This document shows, piece by piece, positions 16,564 to 25,909 of a DNA stretch of 32,659 nucleotides; position 1 is the first letter of the stretch; every line of letters starts with the position of its first letter. The notes below the pieces were generated by a model. It was not told the origin of the DNA. It searched no databases and worked only from the letters and a program-made list of their open reading frames with translations. The stretch comes from Bacillota bacterium (GTDB lineage Bacteria; Bacillota; Clostridia; Lachnospirales; Lachnospiraceae), in assembly GCA_022717655.1 (NCBI GenBank), contig JAIIAN010000005.1, forward strand, positions 1-32,659. Reading direction: 5' to 3'. The position numbers and the translations under genes were made by a program.

Positions 16564-17637
16564 CTATAAATACCCATGTTTCTTTCTCCACCCATAATGC
16601 CATACTTGAAAGAATGGTATCCACATGGCTTCATTGGCATAGGGTGACATTAGTTGTAGGTTATGTTTTAATTGTAGCAATCCTTTCTCCAGTTTATTAC
16701 GTCCATGCTTCAAGCCGAGAGCCTTTCCGAAGTTACCTCCTGCCATAATGCTATCCAGTAAACGAGAACCAAGAATTGAATTAGGTCTACATAACATCAA
16801 GTCTTCTTCCAACAAGAAAACCTGTTGTATGACATACATTACAGCCTTGACAAACTTCCTTAATCCTACAGAGCATAACACATTATAAGCCTCACTCCGT
16901 TCTTCACGAGAAGAATGTTTCAATATAAAGTAATAGTCCATCAGTTGCCTAAGACCTATACCTTCTTCAAACACATGTCGGTTGATATGCACCATAGAGT
17001 GTACAAGATTGAAGAATATAGTAGGATAAGCAAAGCCAACTTTCTTATCATAATGTGCAAATTGCGCAGATGCCTGTGATGCAAAGAACAATTGCAGTCT
17101 TCTATTCAAAATTGGATTATACATCCAACTTGGACAGAAATGAATCTCTACGGGCACATCCTTAAAGAACTCAGCAGTTGCATGAACTAAATGAACATCG
17201 TAAACTTTAACACCTTTAGAACGTATATAATTTACAATATCATCTCGCTTACCTTCCACCCAAAGATCTATATCACCACAACGTCTGTGTTTAGGATTAG
17301 GATAAAGCAATGCTACACCTTGGCCCTTAAGAACACAGGTTCTGAATGTTCCTTTGCTAAAGAAATCAGATAATTGCTGAGCACGAAGATTGGTCAATTC
17401 ATTACGTTGCTCTAACTGCAATACACTTGCAATCCATTGGAGTTTTATTTTTTTGCTTTCCTGTACATTTTCAGAATACTCTTGATATTTCAAGAATCCT
17501 TCAAATGAGACCCCATCAATAGCTTGCTTTATTGCTTCAGTAAGTAAAGACTGCCATTCATGAGAAGAAGGGTGAGAGGATAACACAGAACATGAACCAA
17601 CCGACAAACGAATCAACTCATAAAACAACTTATCCAT
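16564..17637 (-). CDS. PF14907 nucleotidyltransferase-family protein
   Basis: A 357-aa protein of the uncharacterised nucleotidyltransferase family common in Bacteroidales polysaccharide clusters. The active-site region reads VLKGQGVALLYP (about residues 102-113) and then RRCGDIDLWV (about 118-127), with the two metal-binding aspartates in GDIDLW (Asp122, Asp124). A third acidic residue is in DVPVEIHF (about 155-162). The helical C-terminal half holds a histidine-rich segment (NLVHSMVHINRHVFEEGIGL) typical of the family. The nucleotide and acceptor are unknown. The stop is TAG. A 132-bp gap separates it from the glycosyltransferase upstream, holding nothing firm. Confidence 0.82.
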   Translation of the reverse strand: MDKLFYELIRLSVGSCSVLSSHPSSHEWQSLLTEAIKQAIDGVSFEGFLKYQEYSENVQESKKIKLQWIASVLQLEQRNELTNLRAQQLSDFFSKGTFRTCVLKGQGVALLYPNPKHRRCGDIDLWVEGKRDDIVNYIRSKGVKVYDVHLVHATAEFFKDVPVEIHFCPSWMYNPILNRRLQLFFASQASAQFAHYDKKVGFAYPTIFFNLVHSMVHINRHVFEEGIGLRQLMDYYFILKHSSREERSEAYNVLCSVGLRKFVKAVMYVIQQVFLLEEDLMLCRPNSILGSRLLDSIMAGGNFGKALGLKHGRNKLEKGLLQLKHNLQLMSPYANEAMWIPFFQVWHYGWRKKHGYL

Positions 17638-17769
17638 AATATCTACTAATCTATATTTTCATATATACTCTCTTTGCTTCGAGAATCATGAATATTGTTC
17701 ATCAGATTATCTATGGATGGAATTCTCATATAGTATTAGTTATAACATTCATGCTTTCAAAAATAGAGG

Positions 17770-18597
17770 TTATTTCTTTCTTGCAAAAGTTCGGAAAACC
17801 CAACCTCTTAACCAATTAGGAAGTAAAAGCTGAACAATCAATCGTTTTGCAACATTCACTGAGTATTCATACCGATTAATCAATTTGTTGTCAAGCATTA
17901 AGCGTTGTATTCCTTCCTCACTTTTAAAGTACTTCATTCCTCCTCTACGGGCATATTGGTCTTCACCACTTCGAACGTTTACAAGTACATCACTAAGATT
18001 TGCAAAAACACATTTATTCATCATCATGCGCACCCATAGATAATAGTCTTCATTCCAGAACCAATCTTGATAGTTTCCAACTTTCAAGATGGTGTCTTTG
18101 CGGAACATCACGGTTACATGGTTCAATGCACAGCGACTTTTCATGTACTCATATATTGCTTCATTGCTTTCTGGAACAACTCGTTTGCCGACAACATTTG
18201 TCGGTTCTCCTATAAACTCTGTCATTTGACCGCCAACTATATCGCATTCTTGATGCTCTGCCATATAAGCCACCTGTTTCTCAAAACGTTTTGGCAGACA
18301 AATATCATCAGAATCCATACGGGCCACAAGGCTATACGTTGCATTTTCAACCCCAAGTTTCAAAGCATTACCTAGTCCTCCATTTTTATCCAACCGAATA
18401 ATGTGCATTACATCAGAGTACTTCGCTTCATATTCAAAAAGTAATCTTTCCAAATCAACTGGAACAGATCCATCCCGAACTAAGACAATTTCTGAAGGTT
18501 TCAGCGTCTGCTCAACAAGCATACTATCTAATGCCACACGTACAAATTCTGGTTTATCATTTCGATAAACAGAAGTAACTACAGAAAATTTATCCAT
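17770..18597 (-). CDS. Family 2 glycosyltransferase
   Basis: A 275-aa inverting GT-A fold enzyme. The N-terminus FSVVTSVYRND starts the Rossmann-like domain, the first acidic site is VLVRDGS (about residues 38-44), and the metal-binding DxD motif is MDSDD (about 94-98). A catalytic-base region NEDYYLWVRM follows at about 177-186. The C-terminal tail (LIVQLLLPNWLRGWVFRTF) is amphipathic and basic, suggesting peripheral attachment to the inner membrane where it would extend the lipid-linked repeat unit. It starts 1 bp after the stop of the upstream GT2 gene. Donor and linkage cannot be read from the sequence. Confidence 0.92.
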   Translation of the reverse strand: MDKFSVVTSVYRNDKPEFVRVALDSMLVEQTLKPSEIVLVRDGSVPVDLERLLFEYEAKYSDVMHIIRLDKNGGLGNALKLGVENATYSLVARMDSDDICLPKRFEKQVAYMAEHQECDIVGGQMTEFIGEPTNVVGKRVVPESNEAIYEYMKSRCALNHVTVMFRKDTILKVGNYQDWFWNEDYYLWVRMMMNKCVFANLSDVLVNVRSGEDQYARRGGMKYFKSEEGIQRLMLDNKLINRYEYSVNVAKRLIVQLLLPNWLRGWVFRTFARKK

Positions 18598-18598
18598 A

Positions 18599-19510
18599 TT
18601 ATTGTTTACTTGATAATCTATTTATAGTCTTACGTATTGCTAAATAGAAAGCCTTTGGACTTCTTAAAATTGAAAGACCATATTTCATCGCGTTCTTATA
18701 ATCATGCTCTCTTAAGAAAATGTATGCTATTTCAAAATTTCGCATACTATCCACACAAGTCATATCAGACTTTGTCAATGTTTTGAGTATTGGCTTAACA
18801 GACTTGTAAAAATTCTCCTTAATTGTTATCGCTTTAAATCCATCTGAGGCTCTATTCTGGCTGTCACTTACATCTACACAATGTAGATATTTATCCACCT
18901 CTTTCAACTTAAACCTATAAGTAAAGAATACCAAAAGCTGTAGGTCTTGATTTCTTAACAAATTCTCGTCAAAATATCCTGCTTCATCCAATGCAGAATG
19001 TCTTAACAACAAAGTTCCTGTTGCGACATCACTTTGAAGCATCAGTATATCTTTGTATATATTTCCATCCCTATATTTTCGTGATTTAGAAATCACATTC
19101 ATAGATTCATCATAGAATGTCATCTTACACGAGACTCCGCCCCAGTTTTCATCTAACGATGACAATTCTTTTACTTGTTCTGCCAGTTTGTTCTCTTTCC
19201 ACCAATCATCATCATCGAGGAAAGCTATATACTCTCCCTTGGCTTGCTTGATGGCAAAATTTCTGGCAACAGCCCCATTGATATGCTTCTCCTGCAACAA
19301 CAATTGAAAGCGAGAATCATTCTGATAAGCATTGACCTTTTCCATTAGGGCTAATGTATATTCATCACCAGGGACATTATCATTGACGAGAAGCAACTCT
19401 ATTTTTTTATATGATTGTCCTAAAACACTTTTTATTGCCCGATCTAATTTGTCAGTTCTCTTATATGTAGGAATTATTACACTGACTAACCCTTTTTCGT
19501 ATACTTTCAT
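18599..19510 (-). CDS. Family 2 glycosyltransferase
   Basis: A 303-aa GT-A enzyme. It opens with VSVIIPTYKRTDKLDRAIKS (about residues 9-28), has LLLVNDNVPGDE (about 39-50) for nucleotide binding and AFLDDDDWW (about 96-104) as the metal-binding motif. The sequence ARNFAIKQAKGEY (about 82-94) is the usual helix preceding it. There are no membrane helices. Spacing is 1 bp to the downstream GT2 and 41 bp from the acyltransferase upstream, consistent with one operon. It should add one sugar of the repeat unit on the cytoplasmic face; sugar specificity is unknown. Confidence 0.92.
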   Translation of the reverse strand: MKVYEKGLVSVIIPTYKRTDKLDRAIKSVLGQSYKKIELLLVNDNVPGDEYTLALMEKVNAYQNDSRFQLLLQEKHINGAVARNFAIKQAKGEYIAFLDDDDWWKENKLAEQVKELSSLDENWGGVSCKMTFYDESMNVISKSRKYRDGNIYKDILMLQSDVATGTLLLRHSALDEAGYFDENLLRNQDLQLLVFFTYRFKLKEVDKYLHCVDVSDSQNRASDGFKAITIKENFYKSVKPILKTLTKSDMTCVDSMRNFEIAYIFLREHDYKNAMKYGLSILRSPKAFYLAIRKTINRLSSKQ

Positions 19511-19551
19511 AATACAGGATTTTGAATTTCTTTAAATAGCATTCAGTTCAT

Positions 19552-20232
19552 CTACACATGCCATTCCACATTATGTCTTTTTATTGTTGCTGGCATACCA
19601 GCTACCATAACATTTATCTCTGTTATCTTTTTGGTCAACAGACTCTTATACGCAACGATTGACCCATCTGATATTTCGCTGCCAGCAAGCATATGGCAAT
19701 AAGAACAGAGCCACACTCGGTTTCCTATCTTTATGCTGCTGTTCGCACTCTTACTTTCAACACCATCGTAAAGTACAGTATGTCCACCATTATCATCAAA
19801 CACGTGAACATCCCACCCCAAAAGAACATCATCCCCAATAGTTACTTCATTTGTGCAAGATAAGAACGCATTCTTATTAGAACTAAAGTTCTTGCCTATG
19901 GACATTTTTCCATTAACATTAAGTATTGTTCCTGCTGACATCCGTGCTTTTCCCTGAAAAACTAAAGAACCGCCTTTTAACCTTATACTTGCCTTTTGGG
20001 GCGGTAGCGAAGGGGAGCCTCCATAACCAATCCTAACAAGTAATGGTTTTATTCCATTTGGAAAACGAATTATATTCTTATGCGATTCTATAATCTTTAC
20101 ATTCCAACCAACAAAAACTGGTAACTTTATAGCTTGTACAAGAGGGAATGAAATGACATTAAAATAGATTGTCTTAGGAAGAGAAAAAAGAAGATACCCC
20201 CCCATTTTTATCTTTTTTGCTATTGCAGACAT
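19552..20232 (-). CDS. Left-handed beta-helix (hexapeptide) acyltransferase
   Basis: A 226-aa protein whose C-terminal two thirds are imperfect hexapeptide repeats, for example MSIGKNF, VTIGDDVLLGWDV and IKIGNRVWLCSYC, which build a trimeric left-handed beta-helix. The segment around NRVWLCSYCHMLAGSEI resembles the coil of LacA/WcaF-type O-acetyltransferases. The N-terminal 60 residues are hydrophobic and basic (GYLLFSLPKTIYFN), suggesting membrane association. It most likely acetylates a sugar of the polymer or an amino-sugar precursor. The gene ends in TAG and lies 10 bp after the ATP-grasp gene. Confidence 0.87.
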   Translation of the reverse strand: MSAIAKKIKMGGYLLFSLPKTIYFNVISFPLVQAIKLPVFVGWNVKIIESHKNIIRFPNGIKPLLVRIGYGGSPSLPPQKASIRLKGGSLVFQGKARMSAGTILNVNGKMSIGKNFSSNKNAFLSCTNEVTIGDDVLLGWDVHVFDDNGGHTVLYDGVESKSANSSIKIGNRVWLCSYCHMLAGSEISDGSIVAYKSLLTKKITEINVMVAGMPATIKRHNVEWHV

Positions 20233-20242
20233 TTTTATTTTT

Positions 20243-21130
20243 TTAATTGGATTTTATTGGAAGTACAACCTTACTCCCCATCAAGGTCATAAACTCATCT
20301 GTAAAATGATTCATCAAACCACAAGCGGCTGTCATTGTAAGTTCACCGAAATATACTTTACCTCCAACCTCATATAGATCAACACGCATTTCTGGATTAC
20401 CTTCAGATAGTCTTGCCGCTATTTTCAACATCTCTTCTAAATGTGCAGGCTTAGGTATATCATATTTTATGATACTAAAATTAGATGATGTCATCATATA
20501 CTCTGGATGGGCATTCCATTGCTTATCATATACCATACATTCAGCATTGCCACCATCGCGATTTGTGTATACGAAAATATATTCAGGACTACCATTTAAA
20601 CACCATATCTTATAGTCAACAAGTGACGATGACTTTATTGACTGCTTTTCTGCATCCAATAATTCTTCTGCAATTATGCAAGCTGGCATATTTCTATACT
20701 GTAACTGTCCTGTAGTGATTCCAAATTTTTCTTTCAGTAAAGAACCATACAGTTTTTTTACAGATTCAATGTCAAGCTTGCTTTTATCCTTACATATCAA
20801 AATGTCTCCACAGCCGTTGTTGACCTTCAGTACAAATTGATTGGGCAATTCTTCCCAATTTATATCTTCAACATTAGTCCAACAACCATACAGTTTCACT
20901 AATGTATTCTCCAATCCTTTCTCCGTAACATATTCGCGAACTTTATATTTATCAGCAAAAACTACCCATTTAGATGTATCACCATAGAATTTCATCCAAT
21001 GAATCTTCTCGTTGATTGTTTTCGGATTCTTCAAATTCAACTTTTTATGAAAAGTCTTGTAATAAAGAATATGGGTTATTAGTTTGGGAGACAAAAGTCC
21101 TACTATATACTGCAACTTATTTTTCAACAT
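20243..21130 (-). CDS. TupA-like ATP-grasp protein
   Basis: A 295-aa member of the ATPgrasp_TupA family (named for teichuronopeptide synthesis), frequent in capsule loci. Typical blocks are TINEKIHWMKFYGDTSKWV (about residues 38-56), FADKYKVREYV (about 58-68), QFVLKVNNGCGD (about 98-109) with the ATP-grasp lysine, and VDLYEVGGKVYFGELTMTAA (about 251-270) with metal-binding acidic residues. Enzymes of this kind form amide-type bonds using ATP, so this one may attach an amino acid or similar group to a uronic acid of the polymer. That would fit the ugd gene in this locus but is inference. Intergenic gaps are 10 and 11 bp. Confidence 0.87.
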   Translation of the reverse strand: MLKNKLQYIVGLLSPKLITHILYYKTFHKKLNLKNPKTINEKIHWMKFYGDTSKWVVFADKYKVREYVTEKGLENTLVKLYGCWTNVEDINWEELPNQFVLKVNNGCGDILICKDKSKLDIESVKKLYGSLLKEKFGITTGQLQYRNMPACIIAEELLDAEKQSIKSSSLVDYKIWCLNGSPEYIFVYTNRDGGNAECMVYDKQWNAHPEYMMTSSNFSIIKYDIPKPAHLEEMLKIAARLSEGNPEMRVDLYEVGGKVYFGELTMTAACGLMNHFTDEFMTLMGSKVVLPIKSN

Positions 21131-21141
21131 ATCTTACTTCT

Positions 21142-22437
21142 TTAATCAATTGATGGAAAATTAATCTTTTTATAAGATTGAGTACTCAATACTACACGAA
21201 CAAAGCGTTTTATGAAATCAAATATTGACTTTACAGAAACTTTATTACACAACTCATACGCAAATGGGGTGGCAATAGCTGCATCATAGATATTCTTTAT
21301 GCCCAATTGTTCTCCATTAAATATGAAAACATTACTTGTCACAAAGAAGCCATCAATTACATCCTTGATACCTGACTTACGTTTAGTTTTTCTAATCATA
21401 GAATTAAAGAAATCCAATTCTCCATGCAGCTTGGCTATTTCACGCAGTATACGCATTTCACGCACAAGGACTTCATTACTAAATGTACTGTTCACCAAAA
21501 AACTGAATGTTTTTTCTATAAGATTTTTATAGGTAAACATTTCAAATTTGCCTGGCCAACCGGGTAAATCACGGGCTGTGAGCAGATAATCGGCAGTCAT
21601 CAGGGTTATTAACGGCGAATATTGCTGACTTGCTAAGTCTGCGTGCATTGTCCTCCGAATATTGTCATTGAAGAATTGAGCGGCTTCTTTTTTAGACTTT
21701 TCATCTGTGCGCTTATAGTTTCGTCCCTGCGATTTGGATGAATCTCCACTTATTGATAACGGTTCACAAGTATACGCATACTCTTCAACTTCCCCTGCAA
21801 GTACGACTCCAGAAAAGCCATCAGGTGTTGGGCAATAATAGAAGCAATGATCTTTTGTCCTTGATTTTACTTTGTCAACCAGTTTCGTTGAAGCGACACC
21901 TTTTACATAGAACATCGGACAATCTTCCACCAAGTATCTAAAAGTCTTTGCTATCTTATTCAAGAAGTCAGCTGACTTTACCATTTTCACCCCGTCAAAC
22001 TTACGCTTCTTGATTGAGAACTTACTCATTGCTGTCTCTGCCATAGGGTATGCATATCCTGCAGTTCGCCATGTCAAAAGTTCCGCACCAGTTTCTTTTA
22101 TAATTTCATACATCCTCCAGATGCAGCCCGGGGTTAGACCATCATCACCACCCAGTGCCATTACATATCCTGGACGTACTGCCGCAAGTGCCGTCTCGAA
22201 ATTATCACGCATACCGACATGATGGTCATGGGCTATAAGTTTTATACGTGGGTCTTTCTTCTGCAACTCCTTTACCATCTCGACAGAGTTGTCTTCACTA
22301 CAATCGTCTCCGACTATAACCTCAAAATTCGGATAATCTTGAATCATACAAGTACGGAGTGTATGAATCAGATATTCGGCTCTGTCCTTTTGTGGTATGA
22401 TAACGGTAAACAAAGGATATTCTTTATTATTGCTCAT
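21142..22437 (-). CDS. Family 2 glycosyltransferase
   Basis: A 431-aa GT-A enzyme counted from the ATG at 22437, which lies 1 bp after the upstream TAA. An ATG at 22461 is in frame but would overlap that gene by 23 bp. The N-terminal domain has LFTVIIPQKDRAEYLIHTLR (about residues 9-28), VIVGDDCSEDNS (about 40-51) and ALGGDDG (about 94-100) as the metal site. The C-terminal 200 residues are an additional helical region of unknown role, longer than in simple GT2 enzymes. It is probably one of the transferases assembling the repeat unit. Confidence 0.9.
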   Translation of the reverse strand: MSNNKEYPLFTVIIPQKDRAEYLIHTLRTCMIQDYPNFEVIVGDDCSEDNSVEMVKELQKKDPRIKLIAHDHHVGMRDNFETALAAVRPGYVMALGGDDGLTPGCIWRMYEIIKETGAELLTWRTAGYAYPMAETAMSKFSIKKRKFDGVKMVKSADFLNKIAKTFRYLVEDCPMFYVKGVASTKLVDKVKSRTKDHCFYYCPTPDGFSGVVLAGEVEEYAYTCEPLSISGDSSKSQGRNYKRTDEKSKKEAAQFFNDNIRRTMHADLASQQYSPLITLMTADYLLTARDLPGWPGKFEMFTYKNLIEKTFSFLVNSTFSNEVLVREMRILREIAKLHGELDFFNSMIRKTKRKSGIKDVIDGFFVTSNVFIFNGEQLGIKNIYDAAIATPFAYELCNKVSVKSIFDFIKRFVRVVLSTQSYKKINFPSID

Positions 22438-22438
22438 A

Positions 22439-23620
22439 TTATAATGTTTTATATATGTCATTTAATTTCATTGAATTTTCTATTGGGTCGAACATTCTCT
22501 CTATTTCGCCATAATTGGCTTTGATTTTTGCCTCTAAAGCTGGACGTTCTCCATCAAATGCTATTATATGCCTTCCGAAGTCTTCATAATCGTTTATAAT
22601 AAACAATGATGCCAAATTCCCTTCCATCGAATATTCTTGCGATTCTTCTGTCCATGCTGCTATAGATGGAGTACCAAGTATAATGCTTTCTGCAAGAGCT
22701 AAATTTGCATGTGGAATTGTGAAATAACTCAGGATACAGTAGCTTTGTTGAATGATATGATTTATCTTATACCTACTTGGAATGCAACGAACTCGTTTGT
22801 CACTGTTTATTACGTTTCGCACTCTTTCTGTATATGTAGGATGCCCTGTCTTAGAAAGTATCTTTTTTATCATTCCTTGCCATCCGCTTCCATATGCATT
22901 GTTTGTTATACCCATAACCAGAAGCCGTGCGTCAGGCGATTTGACAAATTCATGAAAGCCTGATATTACTTCTAATGCTCCTTTTATTGGTTGCATTCCT
23001 CCCATATACAGGTAAACCTTTTTACCACTCATATCTTCGTTGAAGATACTTGATAGAGGGCATTCTTCATAGCGACAACTTAAATCAATCCAATCATATA
23101 CAACCGTCTTGGGCTTATTTGAGAATGCAAGCATTGATACACTATATTGGTTTATCGCAACAATGTGGTCAGCATATTGGTCTATATGGTTCAATGCTAT
23201 TTTACGTTGGATATGATGCTCTCCTTTCGGCCAATGTTCCCGAATATGTATAATTGTTTTTATACCATGTTTCTTTGCAGGGCGCAAATAAGGGTAAAGC
23301 ATCATCGTATTTATGTATACGATGTCTGGCTTCAACTCTTCAAGAAGTTTTGTATAAGCTCTTAGACTACATATTATATTGAGTGCATTTCTTATTTTCT
23401 TTGGTGTAAACGTTGAACAATTATAGGGCACCGTTGACATTTTGTTTAGAAAATAAACAGGAATGTTAAGCTGCTTTATTTCATCTACTAACGGTCCATT
23501 CTCTTTCAATAATACTATTGGCTTGAATAATGCCCTATCTACCGTTTTTAATATATTCAACAGACAATAGCTTCCCCCACCGACTGCTGATGTATGGTAT
23601 AGGTAAAGAATTGATTTCAT
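22439..23620 (-). CDS. Family 4 (GT-B) glycosyltransferase
   Basis: A 393-aa retaining GT-B enzyme. The N-terminal domain shows YLYHTSAVGGGSYCLLNIL (about residues 6-24), with the glycine-rich acceptor loop. The C-terminal domain has KKVYLYMGGMQPIKGALEVI (about 203-222) and then ANLALAESIILGTPSIAA (about 308-325), the region of the EX7E nucleotide-sugar site with its first glutamate present. It overlaps the polymerase gene by 4 bp (ATGA). It would add a sugar with retention of the anomeric configuration. Donor unknown. Confidence 0.9.
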   Translation of the reverse strand: MKSILYLYHTSAVGGGSYCLLNILKTVDRALFKPIVLLKENGPLVDEIKQLNIPVYFLNKMSTVPYNCSTFTPKKIRNALNIICSLRAYTKLLEELKPDIVYINTMMLYPYLRPAKKHGIKTIIHIREHWPKGEHHIQRKIALNHIDQYADHIVAINQYSVSMLAFSNKPKTVVYDWIDLSCRYEECPLSSIFNEDMSGKKVYLYMGGMQPIKGALEVISGFHEFVKSPDARLLVMGITNNAYGSGWQGMIKKILSKTGHPTYTERVRNVINSDKRVRCIPSRYKINHIIQQSYCILSYFTIPHANLALAESIILGTPSIAAWTEESQEYSMEGNLASLFIINDYEDFGRHIIAFDGERPALEAKIKANYGEIERMFDPIENSMKLNDIYKTL

Positions 23621-24813
23621 CTATTTCCTATGTTTAATGATTTTCTGTAATTCTGTGTATCAAGCATATAAATAGCACATGCGCCAGTAAACAATATACA
23701 CATTGATTCAGGATATGAATTTTGGTATAATAGAAGCAAACATAGTATAATAAATCCGGTCAAATAATTAAACCCTATATTTTTAATATCAACCAATGAA
23801 ATGTATGCCATTACAACTAATGCAACTCCTATAATTCCGTTTTGGACAGCAAATAATTTGTAGCCAGACACTCCTTTTTCAGAAAAAGAAACATCAAAAT
23901 AAGTTCCAGTCCAGAGAGAACTTGTTTTCATCATGCTGTCATAAACACTATCCAAATATAAACTTGAGCGGTCATCGCCAGACAACGTTCCGTTTTCTAT
24001 AATTAATCTGCTAAAAATTGTATTATAAAAGTATTCGTAGCCCAACAAATTATATAAAGCAATAAATCCTAATAATAATACTAATATTCCTCCCATTATC
24101 TTCTTCAACTTTCCTTTCTCTTTTCCACATAGAGTACAATAGAAAAAGCCAAAAAATAACAGTATCAATCCTGCTAAAGAAAAAGAAAGTAATTGAGATA
24201 GCAATAATAATAGTATGTATTTGTTTTTTACATCATATTTATATATAAACAGAAGAGGGGCTACGCCCAATGTCAGATAACCAGGCTCCAAAAATATTGA
24301 ATAAAATCTTGTCATCCCAAACATTTCGTATGCGAATACAAAGAAATAATAGTTTTCAAGGCCATCCTTTCTTGCATTCTCTGATAACGACAGTGTTGTA
24401 TGTGGAAGATTTACGCCCAATAAAAATAATATATAAAAAACGCCTGAAACAAGAACTATTAAAGCCAACCACTTTGTTATGAATTTCAAGGAGTCTACCA
24501 TTAGTTCTGCTTTTAAATTCAATATCATACCAAATATGATTGCATTCAGTAAGCCTTCTGCAAGTCCAAAGAAATTGCCATCTTTCTTTATCCACATAAA
24601 CATGAGAAAAAAACAAAACACTACTCCTTTTCTTATGTTTTTGTAGAAATAATTCTTATTAAATGCAACCATTGAAACCGAAAAGAAAATCAAAGAAATC
24701 CAAACAGATGGAATTCTTAACAAGAACCATGGGTGCATAGAATTTATAAAAAAGAAAAACAAACAAATCTTGTAAAAGATAAAGAATTTGTCTTTAGCTG
24801 CTTGATGTACCAT
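23617..24813 (-). CDS. wzy: Wzy-like repeat-unit polymerase
   Basis: A 398-aa integral membrane protein with about 10-11 hydrophobic helices and a large periplasmic loop near residues 250-310 (SGDDRSSLYLDSVYDS), the layout of O-antigen/capsule polymerases of the Wzy/EpsG type. I start at the ATG at 24813, 4 bp after the pyruvyl transferase TAG, rather than at an in-frame GTG at 24837 that would overlap it. Wzy joins lipid-linked repeat units on the periplasmic face after Wzx export. Sequence conservation in this family is low, so the call rests on topology and on being the only such candidate between Wzx and the transferases. Local base composition is more AT-rich, as usual for wzy/wzx. Confidence 0.85.
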   Translation of the reverse strand: MVHQAAKDKFFIFYKICLFFFFINSMHPWFLLRIPSVWISLIFFSVSMVAFNKNYFYKNIRKGVVFCFFLMFMWIKKDGNFFGLAEGLLNAIIFGMILNLKAELMVDSLKFITKWLALIVLVSGVFYILFLLGVNLPHTTLSLSENARKDGLENYYFFVFAYEMFGMTRFYSIFLEPGYLTLGVAPLLFIYKYDVKNKYILLLLLSQLLSFSLAGLILLFFGFFYCTLCGKEKGKLKKIMGGILVLLLGFIALYNLLGYEYFYNTIFSRLIIENGTLSGDDRSSLYLDSVYDSMMKTSSLWTGTYFDVSFSEKGVSGYKLFAVQNGIIGVALVVMAYISLVDIKNIGFNYLTGFIILCLLLLYQNSYPESMCILFTGACAIYMLDTQNYRKSLNIGNR

Positions 24814-24817
24814 ACTT

Positions 24818-25909
24818 CTAATGTTTGCTATTAACACTATCTCTTATATAGCTAATGGATTTATGCACACTATCATATAGTTTATCTGCAATACAACTGT
24901 AATTTATGTGCATTGGCTCTTCTAATATTCTTTTTTGTGGAATAGCATGTTCTTGAAGTCCAACAATTTCTAGAAGATTATAAGCTCTGTCGTCTACAGG
25001 AGTTCCTAACTGAATGTTTGAAAATTGTTTTTCAAATTTTATAGAAAAGGCTGTTCCATGAAAAGACGTTGTTACAACATACGATGCATTCTGAAAATAC
25101 CCTAAAAATTGACGTGGTCCAACAACTTGTCTGTATTCTTTTCCTCTTACATTTTTTGCAGCTGGAGTTATTTCTATAATTTGTAATCCTTTTGCTTTAG
25201 CGATAAACTCAGCATGCTTTCTAACAAGTGGAGATTGCGGAACGGTATATATTAGCAAGTAATTTTCTTCTTTAGGACTTATTGCTATTGAAGACCATTC
25301 TTTTTTATTAAGCAACAGAACAGGATCCAATACCACAATAGATGAATTTACCCGGATTGCATTTAGATAGTTTGACAAACTATTTTCCCTAACCGAGATC
25401 CTATCGAAACTATTTAATATCTTTTCAAAATAACATTTGTATTCGTCAGAACATATTCTCGGATTAGTGCTAGCAGCGTATGATACAAACAAAGTTCCAT
25501 CATGTTTAAAGAACCCTGAAAAAACCTTATCTACTCCATTTGACAACAAAGGATTCCAAATCTGATCGCTACCAAATATCAAAATGTCATATCCTTTTAT
25601 TTCATCAATATTTTCATCGTACTGATATGCTGATAATGGTAAAGAACTAATGAAAGAATTAAACAAACGCATACGTTTAATCTTTACATTAAGTATAGGT
25701 ATCAACTTTATCAAAGTTTTAAACCATAAGACAATGCCATTTTTAATAGATGGCAATAAATTATATTGATTATGTAGATAACTTGGATAGTAATCTATCA
25801 CCTCTACCTGATACCCCATTTTGCTAAGGATATGAGATAAGGCATAACACTGTAGAACAGCACCATAATTATGCGCTCTATGAAATGTAATTATTCCTAT
25901 TTTCTTCAT
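24818..25909 (-). CDS. Polysaccharide pyruvyl transferase family protein
   Basis: A 363-aa protein counted from the ATG at 25909, which overlaps the flippase stop by ATGA. A longer in-frame extension to 26098 lies inside the flippase gene and is not used. It begins MKKIGIITFHRAHNYGAVLQ, the classic start of this family, and has FGSDQIWNP (about residue 111), SYAAST (about 141) and VTTSFHGTAFSI (about 277) for the GT-B-like nucleotide site. Such enzymes transfer pyruvate from phosphoenolpyruvate to sugar hydroxyls as a ketal, giving the polymer a negative charge. A sulfhydryl-metabolism paralogue cannot be excluded but does not fit the context. The stop is TAG. Confidence 0.9.
   Translation of the reverse strand: MKKIGIITFHRAHNYGAVLQCYALSHILSKMGYQVEVIDYYPSYLHNQYNLLPSIKNGIVLWFKTLIKLIPILNVKIKRMRLFNSFISSLPLSAYQYDENIDEIKGYDILIFGSDQIWNPLLSNGVDKVFSGFFKHDGTLFVSYAASTNPRICSDEYKCYFEKILNSFDRISVRENSLSNYLNAIRVNSSIVVLDPVLLLNKKEWSSIAISPKEENYLLIYTVPQSPLVRKHAEFIAKAKGLQIIEITPAAKNVRGKEYRQVVGPRQFLGYFQNASYVVTTSFHGTAFSIKFEKQFSNIQLGTPVDDRAYNLLEIVGLQEHAIPQKRILEEPMHINYSCIADKLYDSVHKSISYIRDSVNSKH

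Noticed and set aside
17646..17729. 27-codon minus-strand frame (MRIPSIDNLMNNIHDS...) between a GT2 gene and the nucleotidyltransferase
   Set aside because: It is hydrophilic and plausible, but too short to separate from chance without homologues.
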